DNA of 64,000 nt, taken from contig CAUJGJ010000236.1 of the NCBI GenBank assembly GCA_963170055.1, positions 39,001-103,000 on the forward strand. The letters run 5' to 3'. Both the position numbers and the translations under genes were made by a program. This document shows positions 1 through 10,914 of this stretch, piece by piece (position 1 is the first letter of the stretch; each line of letters begins with the position of its first letter). The notes under the pieces were generated by a model. That model was given only the letters and a program-made list of their open reading frames with translations. It made no database searches and was not told where the DNA came from. The DNA is from Halisarca cf. caerulea (taxonomy: Eukaryota > Porifera > Demospongiae > Chondrillida > Halisarcidae).

Positions 1-2090
1 ATGTGTGTCCGCTTGGAATGTGCGTGGTGCTAGTGCCAAATATTGGTATTAGCACCAGCATATCCCACACTACACAAATACACCCACAGCACTTCAGAAA
101 CTTCATTTGTGTCTACTGGGTATGTGCGTGGTGCTAGTGCCTAATATTTGTATTAGCACCGGCATATCTAACATTACACAAATACGCCCACAGTAGTAAG
201 AAACTTCATGTGTGTCCACTGGGAATGTGCGCGGTGCTAGTGCCCAATATTGGTATTAGCACCAGCATATCAAACACTACACAAATACGCCCACAGCACT
301 TCTGAAAGATAATGTGTTTCCACTGGGAATGTGCGTGGTGCTAGTGCCCAATATTGGTATTAGCACCAGCATATCCAACATTACACAAATACGCCCACAG
401 TAGTTAAGAAACTTCATATGTGTCCACTGGGAATATGCGTGGTGCTATTGCCAAATATTGGTATTAGCACCAGCATATCCAACACTACACAAATACGCCC
501 ACAGTAGTTAAGAAACTTCATTTGTGTCCACTGGGAATGTGCGTGGTGCTAGTGCCAAATATTGGTATTAGATCCAGAATATCCAACACTACACAAATAC
601 GCCCACAGTAGTTAAGAAACTTCATTTGTGTCCACTGGGAATGTGCGTGGTGCTAGTGCCAAATATTTGTATTAGCACCAGCATATCCAACACTACACAA
701 ATACGCCCCCAGCACTTCAGAAATGTCATGTGTTTCCACTGGGAATGTGCGTGGTGCTAGTGCCAAATATTGGTATTAGCACCAGCATATCCAACACTAC
801 ACAAATACGTCCACAGTAGTTAAGAAACTTCATTTGTGTCCACTGGGAATGAGCGTGGTGCTATTGTCAAATATTGGTATTAGATCCAGCATATCCAACA
901 CTACACAAATACGTCCACAGCACTTCTGAAAGATAATGTGTTTCCACTGGGAATGTGCGTGGTGCTAGTGCCCAATATTGGTATTAGCACCAGCATATCC
1001 AACACTACACAAATACGCCCACAGCACTTCAGTAACTTCATGTGTGTCCACTGGGAATGTGCGTGGTGCTAGTGCCCAATATTGGTATTAGCACCAGCAT
1101 ATTCAACACTACACAAATACGCCCACAGTAGTTAAGAAACTTCATGTGTGTCCACTGGGAATGTGCGTGGTGCTAGTGCCAAATATTGGTATTAGCACCA
1201 GCATATCCAACACTACACAAATACGCCCACATTAGTTAAGAAACTTCATGTGTGTCCACTGGGAATGTGCGTAGTTCTAGTGCCAAGTATTGGTATTAGC
1301 ACCAGCATATCCAACACTACACAAATATGCTCACAGCACTTCAGAAAGGTCATGTGTGTCCACTAAAAATGTGCGTGGTGCTAGTGACAAATATTGGTAT
1401 TAGCACCAGCATATCCAACATTACACAAATACGCCCACAGTAAAGAAGAAACTTCATGTGTGTCCACTGGGAATGTGCGTTTTTCTAGTGCCAAATATTG
1501 GTATTAGCACCAGCAAATCCAACACTACACAAATACGCCCACAGTAGTTAAGAAACTTCATGTGTGTCCGCTGGGAATGTGCGTGGTGCTAGTGCCAAAT
1601 ATTGGTATTAGCACCAGCATATCCAACACCACACAAATACGCCCACAGTAGTTAAGAAACTTCATGTGTGTCCGCTGGGAATGTGCGTGGTGCTAGTGCC
1701 AACTATTGGTATTAGCACCAGCATATCCAACACTACACAAATACACCCACAGCACTTCAGAAACTTCATATGTGTCTATTGGGAATGTGCGTGGTGCTAG
1801 TGCCTAATATTTGTATTAGCACCAGCATATCCAACATTACACAAATACGCCCACAGCACTTTTGAAAGGTCATGTGCGTCCACTGGGAATGTGCGTGGTG
1901 CTAGTGCCCAATATTGGTATTAGCACCAGCATATCCAACAATACACAAATACGCCCACAGCACTTCAGAAAGGTCATGTGTGTCCCTTGGGAATGTGCCT
2001 GGTGCTAGTGCCAAATATTGGTATTAGCACCACATATCCAACACTACACAAATACGCCCACAGTAGTTAAGAAACTTCATGTGTGTCCGC
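1..2090 (+). repeat. Region 1 HOR copy 1 (~20 monomers, cut by window start)
   Basis: This block matches 3534-5160 at offset 3533 over its first 1627 bp and 5613-7702 at offset 5612 over its whole length. Shared private variants include CAGTAGTAAG (1-bp deletion, 191), GATCCAGAATATCC (571), GGAATGAGCG (846), CCACTAAAAATG (1356), CAGTAAAGAAG (1437) and the CACCACATATCC deletion (about 2028). Identity with copy 3 ends near 2090-2130, where GTGGTACTA and GATACAGCA appear here only. No coding content. Confidence 0.92.
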
Positions 2091-3533
2091 TGGGAATGTG
2101 CGTGGTACTAGTGCCAAATATTGGTATTAGATACAGCATATCCAACACTACACAAATACGCCAACAGTAGTTAAGAATCTTCATTTGTGTCCACTGGGAA
2201 TGTGCGTGGTGCTAGTACAAATATTTGTATTAGCACCAGCATATCCAACACTACACAAATACGTCAACAGTAGTTAAGAAACTTCATGTGTGTCCACTGG
2301 GAATGTGCGTGGTGCTAGTGCCAAATATCTGTATTAGCACCAGCATATCCAACACTACACAAATACGCCCACAGCACTTCAGAAAGGTCATGTGTGTCCA
2401 CTGGGAATGTGCGTGGTGCTAGTGCCAAATATTGGTATTAGCACCAGTATATCCAACACTACACAAATATGCTCACAGCACTTCAGAAAGGTCATGTGTG
2501 TCCACTGGGAATGTGCGTGGTGCAAGTGACAAATATTGGTATTAGCACCAGCAAATCCACCACTATACAAATACGCCCACAGTAGTTAAGAAACTTCATG
2601 TGTGTCCACTGGGAATGTGCGTGGTGCTAGTGCCAAATATTGGTATTTGCACCAACATATCCAACACTACACAAATACGCCCACAGTAGTTAAGAAACTT
2701 CATGTGTGTCCGCTTGGAATGTGCGTGGTGCTAGTGCCAAATATTGGTATTAGCACCAGCATATCCAACACTACACAAATACACCCACAGCACTTCAGAA
2801 ACTTCATTTGTGTCTACTGGGTATGTGCGTGGTGCCTGTGCCTAATATTTGTATTAGCACCGGCATATCTAACATTACACAAATACGCCCACAGTAGTTA
2901 AGAAACTTCATGTGTGTCCACTGGGAATGTGCGTGGTGCTAGTGCCAAATATTGGTATTAGCACCAGCATATCCAACACTACACAAATACGCCCACAGCA
3001 CTTCTGAAAGATAATGTGTTTCCACTGGGAATGTGCGTGGTGCTAGTGCCCAATATTGGTATTAGCACCAGCATATCCAACATTACACAAATACGCCCAC
3101 AGTAGTTAAGAAACTTCATATGTGTCCACTGGGAATGTGCGTGGTGCTATTGCCAAATATTGGTATTAGCACCAGCATATCCAACACTACACAAATACGC
3201 CCACAGCACTTCAGAAAGGTCATGTGTGTCCACTGGGAATGTGCGTGGTGCTAGTGCCAAATATTGGTATTAGCACCAGTATATCCAACACTACACAAAT
3301 ATGCTCACAGCACTTCAGAAAGGTCATGTGTGTCCACTGGGAATGTGCGTGGTGCAAGTGACAAATATTGGTATTAGCACCAGCAAATCCAACACTACAC
3401 AAATACGCCCACAGTAGTTAAGAAACTTCATGTGTGTCCACTGGGAATGTGCGTGGTGCTAGTGCCAAATATTGGTATTTGCACCAACATATCCAACACT
3501 ACACAAATACGCCCACAGTAGTTAAGAAACTTC
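2091..3533 (+). repeat. Region 1 linker with 8-monomer offset repeat
   Basis: Positions about 2338-3135 match about 3170-3966 at offset 832 (eight monomers), dropping to 831 after the 1-bp deletion near 3728. Shared markers are CACCAGTATATCC, TATGCTCACAG and GTGCAAGTGAC. The segment 3081-3533 is itself repeated at 5160-5612 (offset 2079, twenty monomers minus 1 bp). A 1-bp deletion near 2216 (GCTAGTACAAAT) also lies here. This stretch joins HOR copies 1 and 2 and holds only monomers. Confidence 0.88.
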
Positions 3534-5160
3534 ATGTGTGTCCGCTTGGAATGTGCGTGGTGCTAGTGCCAAATATTGGTATTAGCACCAGCATATCCCA
3601 CACTACACAAATACACCCACAGCACTTCAGAAACTTCATTTGTGTCTACTGGGTATGTGCGTGGTGCTAGTGCCTAATATTTGTATTAGCACCGGCATAT
3701 CTAACATTACACAAATACGCCCACAGTAGTAAGAAACTTCATGTGTGTCCACTGGGAATGTGCGCGGTGCTAGTGCCCAATATTGGTATTAGCACCAGCA
3801 TATCAAACACTACACAAATACGCCCACAGCACTTCTGAAAGATAATGTGTTTCCACTGGGAATGTGCGTGGTGCTAGTGCCCAATATTGGTATTAGCACC
3901 AGCATATCCAACATTACACAAATACGCCCACAGTAGTTAAGAAACTTCATATGTGTCCACTGGGAATATGCGTGGTGCTATTGCCAAATATTGGTATTAG
4001 CACCAGCATATCCAACACTACACAAATACGCCCACAGTAGTTAAGAAACTTCATTTGTGTCCACTGGGAATGTGCGTGGTGCTAGTGCCAAATATTGGTA
4101 TTAGATCCAGAATATCCAACACTACACAAATACGCCCACAGTAGTTAAGAAACTTCATTTGTGTCCACTGGGAATGTGCGTGGTGCTAGTGCCAAATATT
4201 TGTATTAGCACCAGCATATCCAACACTACACAAATACGCCCCCAGCACTTCAGAAATGTCATGTGTTTCCACTGGGAATGTGCGTGGTGCTAGTGCCAAA
4301 TATTGGTATTAGCACCAGCATATCCAACACTACACAAATACGTCCACAGTAGTTAAGAAACTTCATTTGTGTCCACTGGGAATGAGCGTGGTGCTATTGT
4401 CAAATATTGGTATTAGATCCAGCATATCCAACACTACACAAATACGTCCACAGCACTTCTGAAAGATAATGTGTTTCCACTGGGAATGTGCGTGGTGCTA
4501 GTGCCCAATATTGGTATTAGCACCAGCATATCCAACACTACACAAATACGCCCACAGCACTTCAGTAACTTCATGTGTGTCCACTGGGAATGTGCGTGGT
4601 GCTAGTGCCCAATATTGGTATTAGCACCAGCATATTCAACACTACACAAATACGCCCACAGTAGTTAAGAAACTTCATGTGTGTCCACTGGGAATGTGCG
4701 TGGTGCTAGTGCCAAATATTGGTATTAGCACCAGCATATCCAACACTACACAAATACGCCCACATTAGTTAAGAAACTTCATGTGTGTCCACTGGGAATG
4801 TGCGTAGTTCTAGTGCCAAGTATTGGTATTAGCACCAGCATATCCAACACTACACAAATATGCTCACAGCACTTCAGAAAGGTCATGTGTGTCCACTAAA
4901 AATGTGCGTGGTGCTAGTGACAAATATTGGTATTAGCACCAGCATATCCAACATTACACAAATACGCCCACAGTAAAGAAGAAACTTCATGTGTGTCCAC
5001 TGGGAATGTGCGTTTTTCTAGTGCCAAATATTGGTATTAGCACCAGCAAATCCAACACTACACAAATACGCCCACAGTAGTTAAGAAACTTCATGTGTGT
5101 CCGCTGGGAATGTGCGTGGTGCTAGTGCCAAATATTGGTATTAGCACCAGCATATCCAAC
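3534..5160 (+). repeat. Region 1 HOR copy 2 (truncated)
   Basis: I compared this block with 1-1627 at offset 3533 at many points and noticed no difference. The match stops at the CACC/CATT difference near 1629 versus 5162, where this copy switches to sequence matching 3081 onward (offset 2079). The switch lies inside a monomer, in register, as expected for unequal crossing-over between homologous monomers. Confidence 0.92.
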
Positions 5161-5612
5161 ATTACACAAATACGCCCACAGTAGTTAAGAAACTTCATAT
5201 GTGTCCACTGGGAATGTGCGTGGTGCTATTGCCAAATATTGGTATTAGCACCAGCATATCCAACACTACACAAATACGCCCACAGCACTTCAGAAAGGTC
5301 ATGTGTGTCCACTGGGAATGTGCGTGGTGCTAGTGCCAAATATTGGTATTAGCACCAGTATATCCAACACTACACAAATATGCTCACAGCACTTCAGAAA
5401 GGTCATGTGTGTCCACTGGGAATGTGCGTGGTGCAAGTGACAAATATTGGTATTAGCACCAGCAAATCCAACACTACACAAATACGCCCACAGTAGTTAA
5501 GAAACTTCATGTGTGTCCACTGGGAATGTGCGTGGTGCTAGTGCCAAATATTGGTATTTGCACCAACATATCCAACACTACACAAATACGCCCACAGTAG
5601 TTAAGAAACTTC
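5161..5612 (+). repeat. Repeat of 3082-3533 joining HOR copies 2 and 3
   Basis: Offset 2079 from 3082-3533, with the same markers in the same order: CTTCATATGTG, CACCAGTATATCC, TATGCTCACAG, GTGCAAGTGAC and TTTGCACCAACATATCC. These are about four and a half monomers with no other content. Confidence 0.9.
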
Positions 5613-7702
5613 ATGTGTGTCCGCTTGGAATGTGCGTGGTGCTAGTGCCAAATATTGGTATTAGCACCAGCATATCCAACACTACACAAATACACCCACA
5701 GCACTTCAGAAACTTCATTTGTGTCTACTGGGTATGTGCGTGGTGCTAGTGCCTAATATTTTTATTAGCACCGGCATATCTAACATTACACAAATACGCC
5801 CACAGTAGTAAGAAACTTCATGTGTGTCCACTGGGAATGTGCGTGGTGCTAGTGCCCAATATTGGTATTAGCACCAGCATATCCAACACTACACAAATAC
5901 GCCCACAGCACTTCTGAAAGATAATGTGTTTCCACTGGGAATGTGCGTGGTGCTAGTGCCCAATATTGGTATTAGCACCAGCATATCCAACATTACACAA
6001 ATACGCCCACAGTAGTTAAGAAACTTCATATGTGTCCACTGGGAATATGCGTGGTGCTATTGCCAAATATTGGTATTAGCACCAGCATATCCAACACTAC
6101 ACAAATACGCCCACAGTAGTTAAGAAACTTCATTTGTGTCCACTGGGAATGTGCGTGGTGCTATTGCCAAATATTGGTATTAGATCCAGAATATCCAACA
6201 CTACACAAATACGCCCACAGTAGTTAAGAAACTTCATTTGTGTCCACTGGGAATGTGCGTGGTGCTAGTGCCAAATATTTGTATTAGCACCAGCATATCC
6301 AACACTACACAAATACGCCCCCAGCACTTCAGAAATGTCATGTGTTTCCACTGGGAATGTGCGTGGTGCTAGTGCCAAATATTGGTATTAGCACCAGCAT
6401 ATCCAACACTACACAAATACGCCCACAGTAGTTAAGAAACTTCATTTGTGTCCACTGGGAATGAGCGTGGTGCTATTGTCAAATATTGGTATTAGATCCA
6501 GCATATCCAACACTACACAAATACGTCCACAGCACTTCTGAAAGATAATGTGTTTCCACTGGGAATGTGCGTGGTGCTAGTGCCCAATATTGGTATTAGC
6601 ACCAGCATATCCAACACTACACAAATACGCCCACAGCACTTCAGTAACTTCATGTGTGTCCACTGGGAATGTGCGTGGTGCTAGTGCCCAATATTGGTAT
6701 TAGCACCAGCATATTCAACACTACACAAATACGCCCACATTAGTTAAGAAACTTCATGTGTGTCCACTGGGAATGTGCGTGGTGCTAGTGCCAAATATTG
6801 GTATTAGCACCAGCATATCCAACACTACACAAATACGCCCACATTAGTTAAGAAACTTCATGTGTGTCCACTGGGAATGTGCGTAGTTCTAGTGCCAAGT
6901 ATTGGTATTAGCACCAGCATATCCAACACTACACAAATATGCTCACAGCACTTCAGAAAGGTCATGTGTGTCCACTAAAAATGTGCGTGGTGCTAGTGAC
7001 AAATATTGGTATTAGCACCAGCATATCCAACATTACACAAATACGCCCACAGTAAAGAACAAACTTCATGTGTGTCCACTGGGAATGTGCGTTTTTCTAG
7101 TGCCAAATATTGGTATTAGCACCAGCAAATCCAACACTACACAAATACGCCCACAGTAGTTAAGAAACTTCATGTGTGTCCGCTGGGAATGTGCGTGGTG
7201 CTAGTGCCAAATATTGGTATTAGCACCAGCATATCCAACACCACACAAATACGCCCACAGTAGTTAAGAAACTTCATTTGTGTCCGCTGGGAATGTGCGT
7301 GGTGCTAGTGCCAAATATTGGTATTAGCACCAGCATATCCAACACTACACAAATACACCCACAGCACTTCAGAAACTTCATTTGTGTCTACTGGGAATGT
7401 GCGTGGTGCTAGTGCCTAATATTTGTATTAGCACCAGCATATCCAACATTACACAAATACGCCCACAGCACTTTTGAAAGGTCATGTGCGTCCACTGGGA
7501 ATGTGCGTGGTGCTAGTGCCCAATATTGGTATTAGCACCAGCATATCCAACAATACACAAATACGCCCACAGCACTTCAGAAAGGTCATGTGTGTCCCTT
7601 GGGAATGTGCCTGGTGCTAGTGCCAAATATTGGTATTAGCACCACATATCCAACACTACACAAATACGCCCACAGTAGTTAAGAAACTTCATGTGTGTCC
7701 AC
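5613..7702 (+). repeat. Region 1 HOR copy 3 (~20 monomers)
   Basis: Matches copy 1 at offset 5612 across its full length, including both 1-bp deletions (5803 and about 7640). It differs by scattered point changes, for example TTTTATTAGC at 5759, CTATTGCC at 6167, CACATTAG at 6737 and AGAACAAAC at 7056. It is thus slightly older or less recently homogenised relative to copy 1 than copy 2 is. The next block begins where copy 1 has TCCGCTGGG and this one TCCACTGGG (7701). Confidence 0.9.
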
Positions 7703-9391
7703 TGGGAATGTGCGTGGTGCTAGTGCCAAATATTGGTATTAGCACCAGCATATCCAACACTACACAAATACACCCACAGTAGTTAAGAAACTTCATTTGT
7801 GTCCACTGGGAATGTGCGTTGTGCTAGTGCCAAATATTGGTATTAGCACCAGCATATCCAACACTACACAAATATGCCCGCAGCACTTCAGAAAGGTAAT
7901 GTGTGTCCACTGGGAATGTGCGTGGTGCTAGTGCCAAATATTGGTATTAGCACCAGCATATCCAACACTACACAAATACGCCCACAGCACTTCAGTAACT
8001 TCATGTGTGTCCACTGGGAATGTGCGTGGTGCTAGTGCCCAATATTGGTATTAGCACCAGCATATCCAACACTACACAAATACGCCCACAGCACTTCAGA
8101 AAGGTCATGTGTGTCCACTGGGAATGTGCGTGGTGCTAGTGCCAAATATTGGTATTAGCACCAGTATATCCAACACTACACAAATACGCCCACAGCACTT
8201 CAGAAAAGTCATGTGTGTCCACTGGGAATGTGCGTGGTTCTAGTGCCGAATATTGGTATTAGCACCAGCATATCCAACATTACACAAATACGCCCACAGT
8301 AGTTAAAAAACTTCATGTGTGTCCACTGGGAATGTGCGTGGTGCTAGTGCCAAATATTGGTATTAGCACCAGCATATCCAACACTACATAAATACGCCCA
8401 CAGCACTTCAGAAAGGTCATGTGTGTCCCCTCGGAATGTGAATGGTGCTAGTGCCAAATATTGGTATTAGCACCTACATATCCAACACTACACAAATACG
8501 CCCACATTAGTTAAGAAACTTCATGTGTGTCCACTGGGAATGTGCGTAGTTCTAGTGCCAAGTATTGGTATTAGCACCAGCATATCCAACACTACACAAA
8601 TATGCTCACAGAACTTCAGAAAGGTCATGTGTGTCCACTAAAAATGTGCGTGGTGCTAGTGACAAATATTGGTATTAGCACCAGCATATCCAAAATTACA
8701 CAAATACGCCCACAGTAGAGAAGAAACTTCATGTGTGTCCACTGGGAATGTGCGTGGTGCTAGTGCCAAATATTGGTATTAGCACCAGCATATCCAACAC
8801 CACACAAATACGCCCACAGTAGTTAAGAAACTTCATGTGTGTCCGCTGGGAATGTGCGTGGTGCTAGTGCCAAATATTGGTATTAGCACCAGCATATCCA
8901 ACACTACACAAATACACCCACAGCACTTCAGAAACTTTATTTGTGTCTACTGGGAATGTGCGTGGTGCTAGTTCCTAATATTTGTATTAGCACCAGCATA
9001 TCCAACATTACACAAATACGCCCACAGCACTTTTGAAAGGTCATGTGCGTCCACTGGGAATGTGCGTGGTGCTAGTGCCAAATATTGGTATTAGCACCAG
9101 CATATCCAACACTACACAAATACGCCCACAGCACTTCAGTAACTTCATGTGTATCCACTGGGACTGTGCGTGGTGCTAGTGCCCAATATTGGTATTAGCA
9201 CCAGCATATCCAACACTACACAAATACTCCCACAGTAGTTAAGAAACTTCATGTGTGTCCACTGGGAATGTGCGTGGTGCTAGTGCCAAATATTGGTATT
9301 AGCACCAGCATATCCAACACTACACAAATACGCCCACAGTAGTTAAGAAACTTCATGTGTGTCCACTGGGAATGTGCGTGGTGCTAGTGCC
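7703..9391 (+). repeat. Region 2 mixed monomers
   Basis: About 16 monomers with mixed type A and B tails. A stretch around 8500-8720 (CACATTAG, GTAGTTCTAGTGCCAAG, TATGCTCACAG, CCACTAAAAATG) is a further copy of a module seen near 1230, 4763 and 6842. Another around 8765-9050 (CACCACACAAAT, TTTGTGTCTACTGGG, TTTTGAAAGGTC) repeats parts of region 1. The rest is near consensus. Confidence 0.85.
9251..9354 (+). repeat. Monomer type B (TAGTTAAG tail)
   Basis: This copy is identical to the type A consensus up to about position 88, then carries AGTAGTTAAGAAACTTC in place of the type A tail. The difference is a block of about seven substitutions between positions 90 and 103, not a length change. Type B tails occur throughout the window except in long type-A-only runs. 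They are often linked to two other variants: CATTACAC instead of CACTACAC around position 68-75 of the same unit, and ATTTGTG instead of ATGTGTG at the start of the next unit. That linkage shows the types are inherited as haplotypes. The type B tail removes the AAAGGTCA junction motif and adds stop codons. Confidence 0.93.
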
Positions 9392-10584
9392 AAATATTGG
9401 TATTAGCACCAGCATATCCAACATTACACAAATACGTCAACAGTAGTTAAAAAACATCATGTGTGTCCACTGGGAATGTGCGTGGTGCTAGTGCCAAATA
9501 TTGGTATTAGCACCAGCATATCCAACACTACACAAATACGCCCACAACACTTCAGAAAGGTCATGTGTGTCCACTGGGAATGTGCGTGGTGCTAGTGCCA
9601 AATATTGGTATTAGCACCAGCATATCCAACACTACATAAATACGCCCACAGTACTTCAGAAAGGTCATGTGTGTCCCCTGGGAATGTGCGTGGTGGTAGT
9701 GCCAAATATTGGTATTAGCACCAGCATATCCAACACTACACAAATACGCCCACAGTAGTTAAGAAACTTCATGTGTGTCCACTGGGAATGTGCGTGGTGC
9801 TAGTGCCAAATATTGGTATTAGCACCAGCATATCCAACACTACACAAATACGCCCACATTAGTTAAGAAACTTCATGTGTGTCCACTGGGAATGTGCGTA
9901 GTTCTAGTGCCAAGTATTGGTATTAGCACCAGCATATCCAACACTACACAAATACGCCCACAGTAGTTAAGAAACTTCATGTGTGTCCACTGGGAATGTG
10001 CGTGGTGCTAGTGCCAAATATTGGTATTAGCACCAGCATATCCAACACTACACAAATACGCCCACATTAGTTAAGAAACTTCATGTGTGTCCACTGGGAA
10101 TGTGCGTAGTTCTAGTGCCAAGTATTGGTATTAGCACCAGCATATCCAACATTACACAAATACGTCAACAGTAGTTAAAAAACATCATGTGTGTCCACTG
10201 GGAATGTGCGTGGTGCTAGTGCCAAATATTGGTATTAGCACCAGCATATCCAACACTACACAAATACGCCCACAACACTTCAGAAAGGTCATGTGTGTCC
10301 ACTGGGAATGTGCGTGGTGCTAGTGCCAAATATTGGTATTAGCACCAGCATATCCAACACTACATAAATACGCCCACAGTACTTCAGAAAGGTCATGTGT
10401 GTCCCCTGGGAATGTGCGTGGTGGTAGTGCCAAATATTGGTATTAGCACCAGCATATCCAACACTACACAAATACGCCCACAGTAGTTAAGAAACTTCAT
10501 GTGTGTCCACTGGGAATGTGCGTGGTGCTAGTGCCAAATATTGGTATTAGCACCAGCATATCCAACATTACACAAATACGCCCA
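9392..10584 (+). repeat. Region 2 duplications: 7-mer (728 bp) and 2-mer (208 bp)
   Basis: Positions from about 9392 to 9838 recur at about 10120-10566, exactly 728 bp on, sharing ACGTCAACAGTAGTTAAAAA, CACAACACTTC, CTACATAAATACG, CAGTACTTC and GTGGTGGTAGTGCC. Within the intervening part a two-monomer unit (CACATTAG tail then GTAGTTCTAGTGCCAAG) occurs at about 9855-9930 and again 208 bp later. These are small, recent in-register duplications. Confidence 0.88.
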
Positions 10585-10810
10585 CAGTAGTTAAGAAACT
10601 TCATGTGTGTCCACTGGGAATGTGCGTGGTGCTAGTGCCAAATATTGGTATTAGCACCAGCATATCCAACACTACACAAATACGCCCACAGCACTTCAGA
10701 AAGGTCATGTGTTTCCACTGGGAATGTGCGTGGTGCTAGTGCCAAATATTGGTATTAGCACCAGCATATCCAACACTAAACAAATACGCCCACAGCACTT
10801 CAGAAAGGTC

Positions 10811-10914
10811 ATGTGTGTCCACTGGGAATGTGCGTGGTGCTAGTGCCAAATATTGGTATTAGCACCAGCATATCCAACACTACACAAATACGCCCACAGC
10901 ACTTCAGAAAGGTC
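10811..10914 (+). repeat. Canonical monomer, type A (104 bp)
   Basis: This is a copy matching the consensus I derived by eye. Order of parts: GT-rich head (positions 1-35, starting ATGTGTGTCC), central near-palindrome CCAAATATTGG (36-46), TAGCACCAGCATATCC (50-65), AC-rich segment (66-88) and tail CACTTCAGAAAGGTC (90-104). It contains two CpG sites (in TGCGTGG, positions 22-25, and TACGCCC, positions 79-85), one AATATT (SspI-type) site, one CCA-N5-TGG site, and TAG triplets at 31-33 and 50-52 that stop two of the three forward frames. The tail carries AAAGGTCA across the junction with the next monomer. Choosing ATG as position 1 is a convention only. Confidence 0.95.
10826..10875 (+). other. 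Hairpin-forming dyad in the monomer (representative copy)
   Basis: Monomer positions 25-39 (TGGTGCTAGTGCCAA) and 43-57 (TTGGTATTAGCACCA) pair completely in + strand RNA, with G.U at 33-49 and 35-47 and the triplet AUA (40-42) as loop. Outside it, G24 is bulged and positions 18-23 pair with 58-63 (one G.U at 20-61). An A.C mismatch (17-64) and a G-C pair (16-65) follow. This gives about 21 bp in a ~46-nt hairpin. As DNA the perfect arms are 8 bp plus an inner 4 bp. Every canonical copy carries it; this copy is given as the example. The pairing was worked out by hand. Function is unknown: cruciform, RNA-processing substrate, protein site or chance remnant of an ancestral inverted repeat. Confidence 0.8.

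Noticed and set aside
10831..10839. GCGTG core in each monomer as a bHLH-PAS (AhR/HIF) response element
   Set aside because: A five-base core is too short to be informative, and any motif in a satellite is multiplied by copy number.
10835..10845. tRNA-type A box (TGGTGCTAGTG has one mismatch to TRGYNNARNNG), suggesting a tRNA-derived SINE origin
   Set aside because: No B box (GTTCRANNC) at the right distance; the nearest is the variant GGTTCTAGTGCC, which overlaps the A box position itself. No poly-A or target-site duplication.
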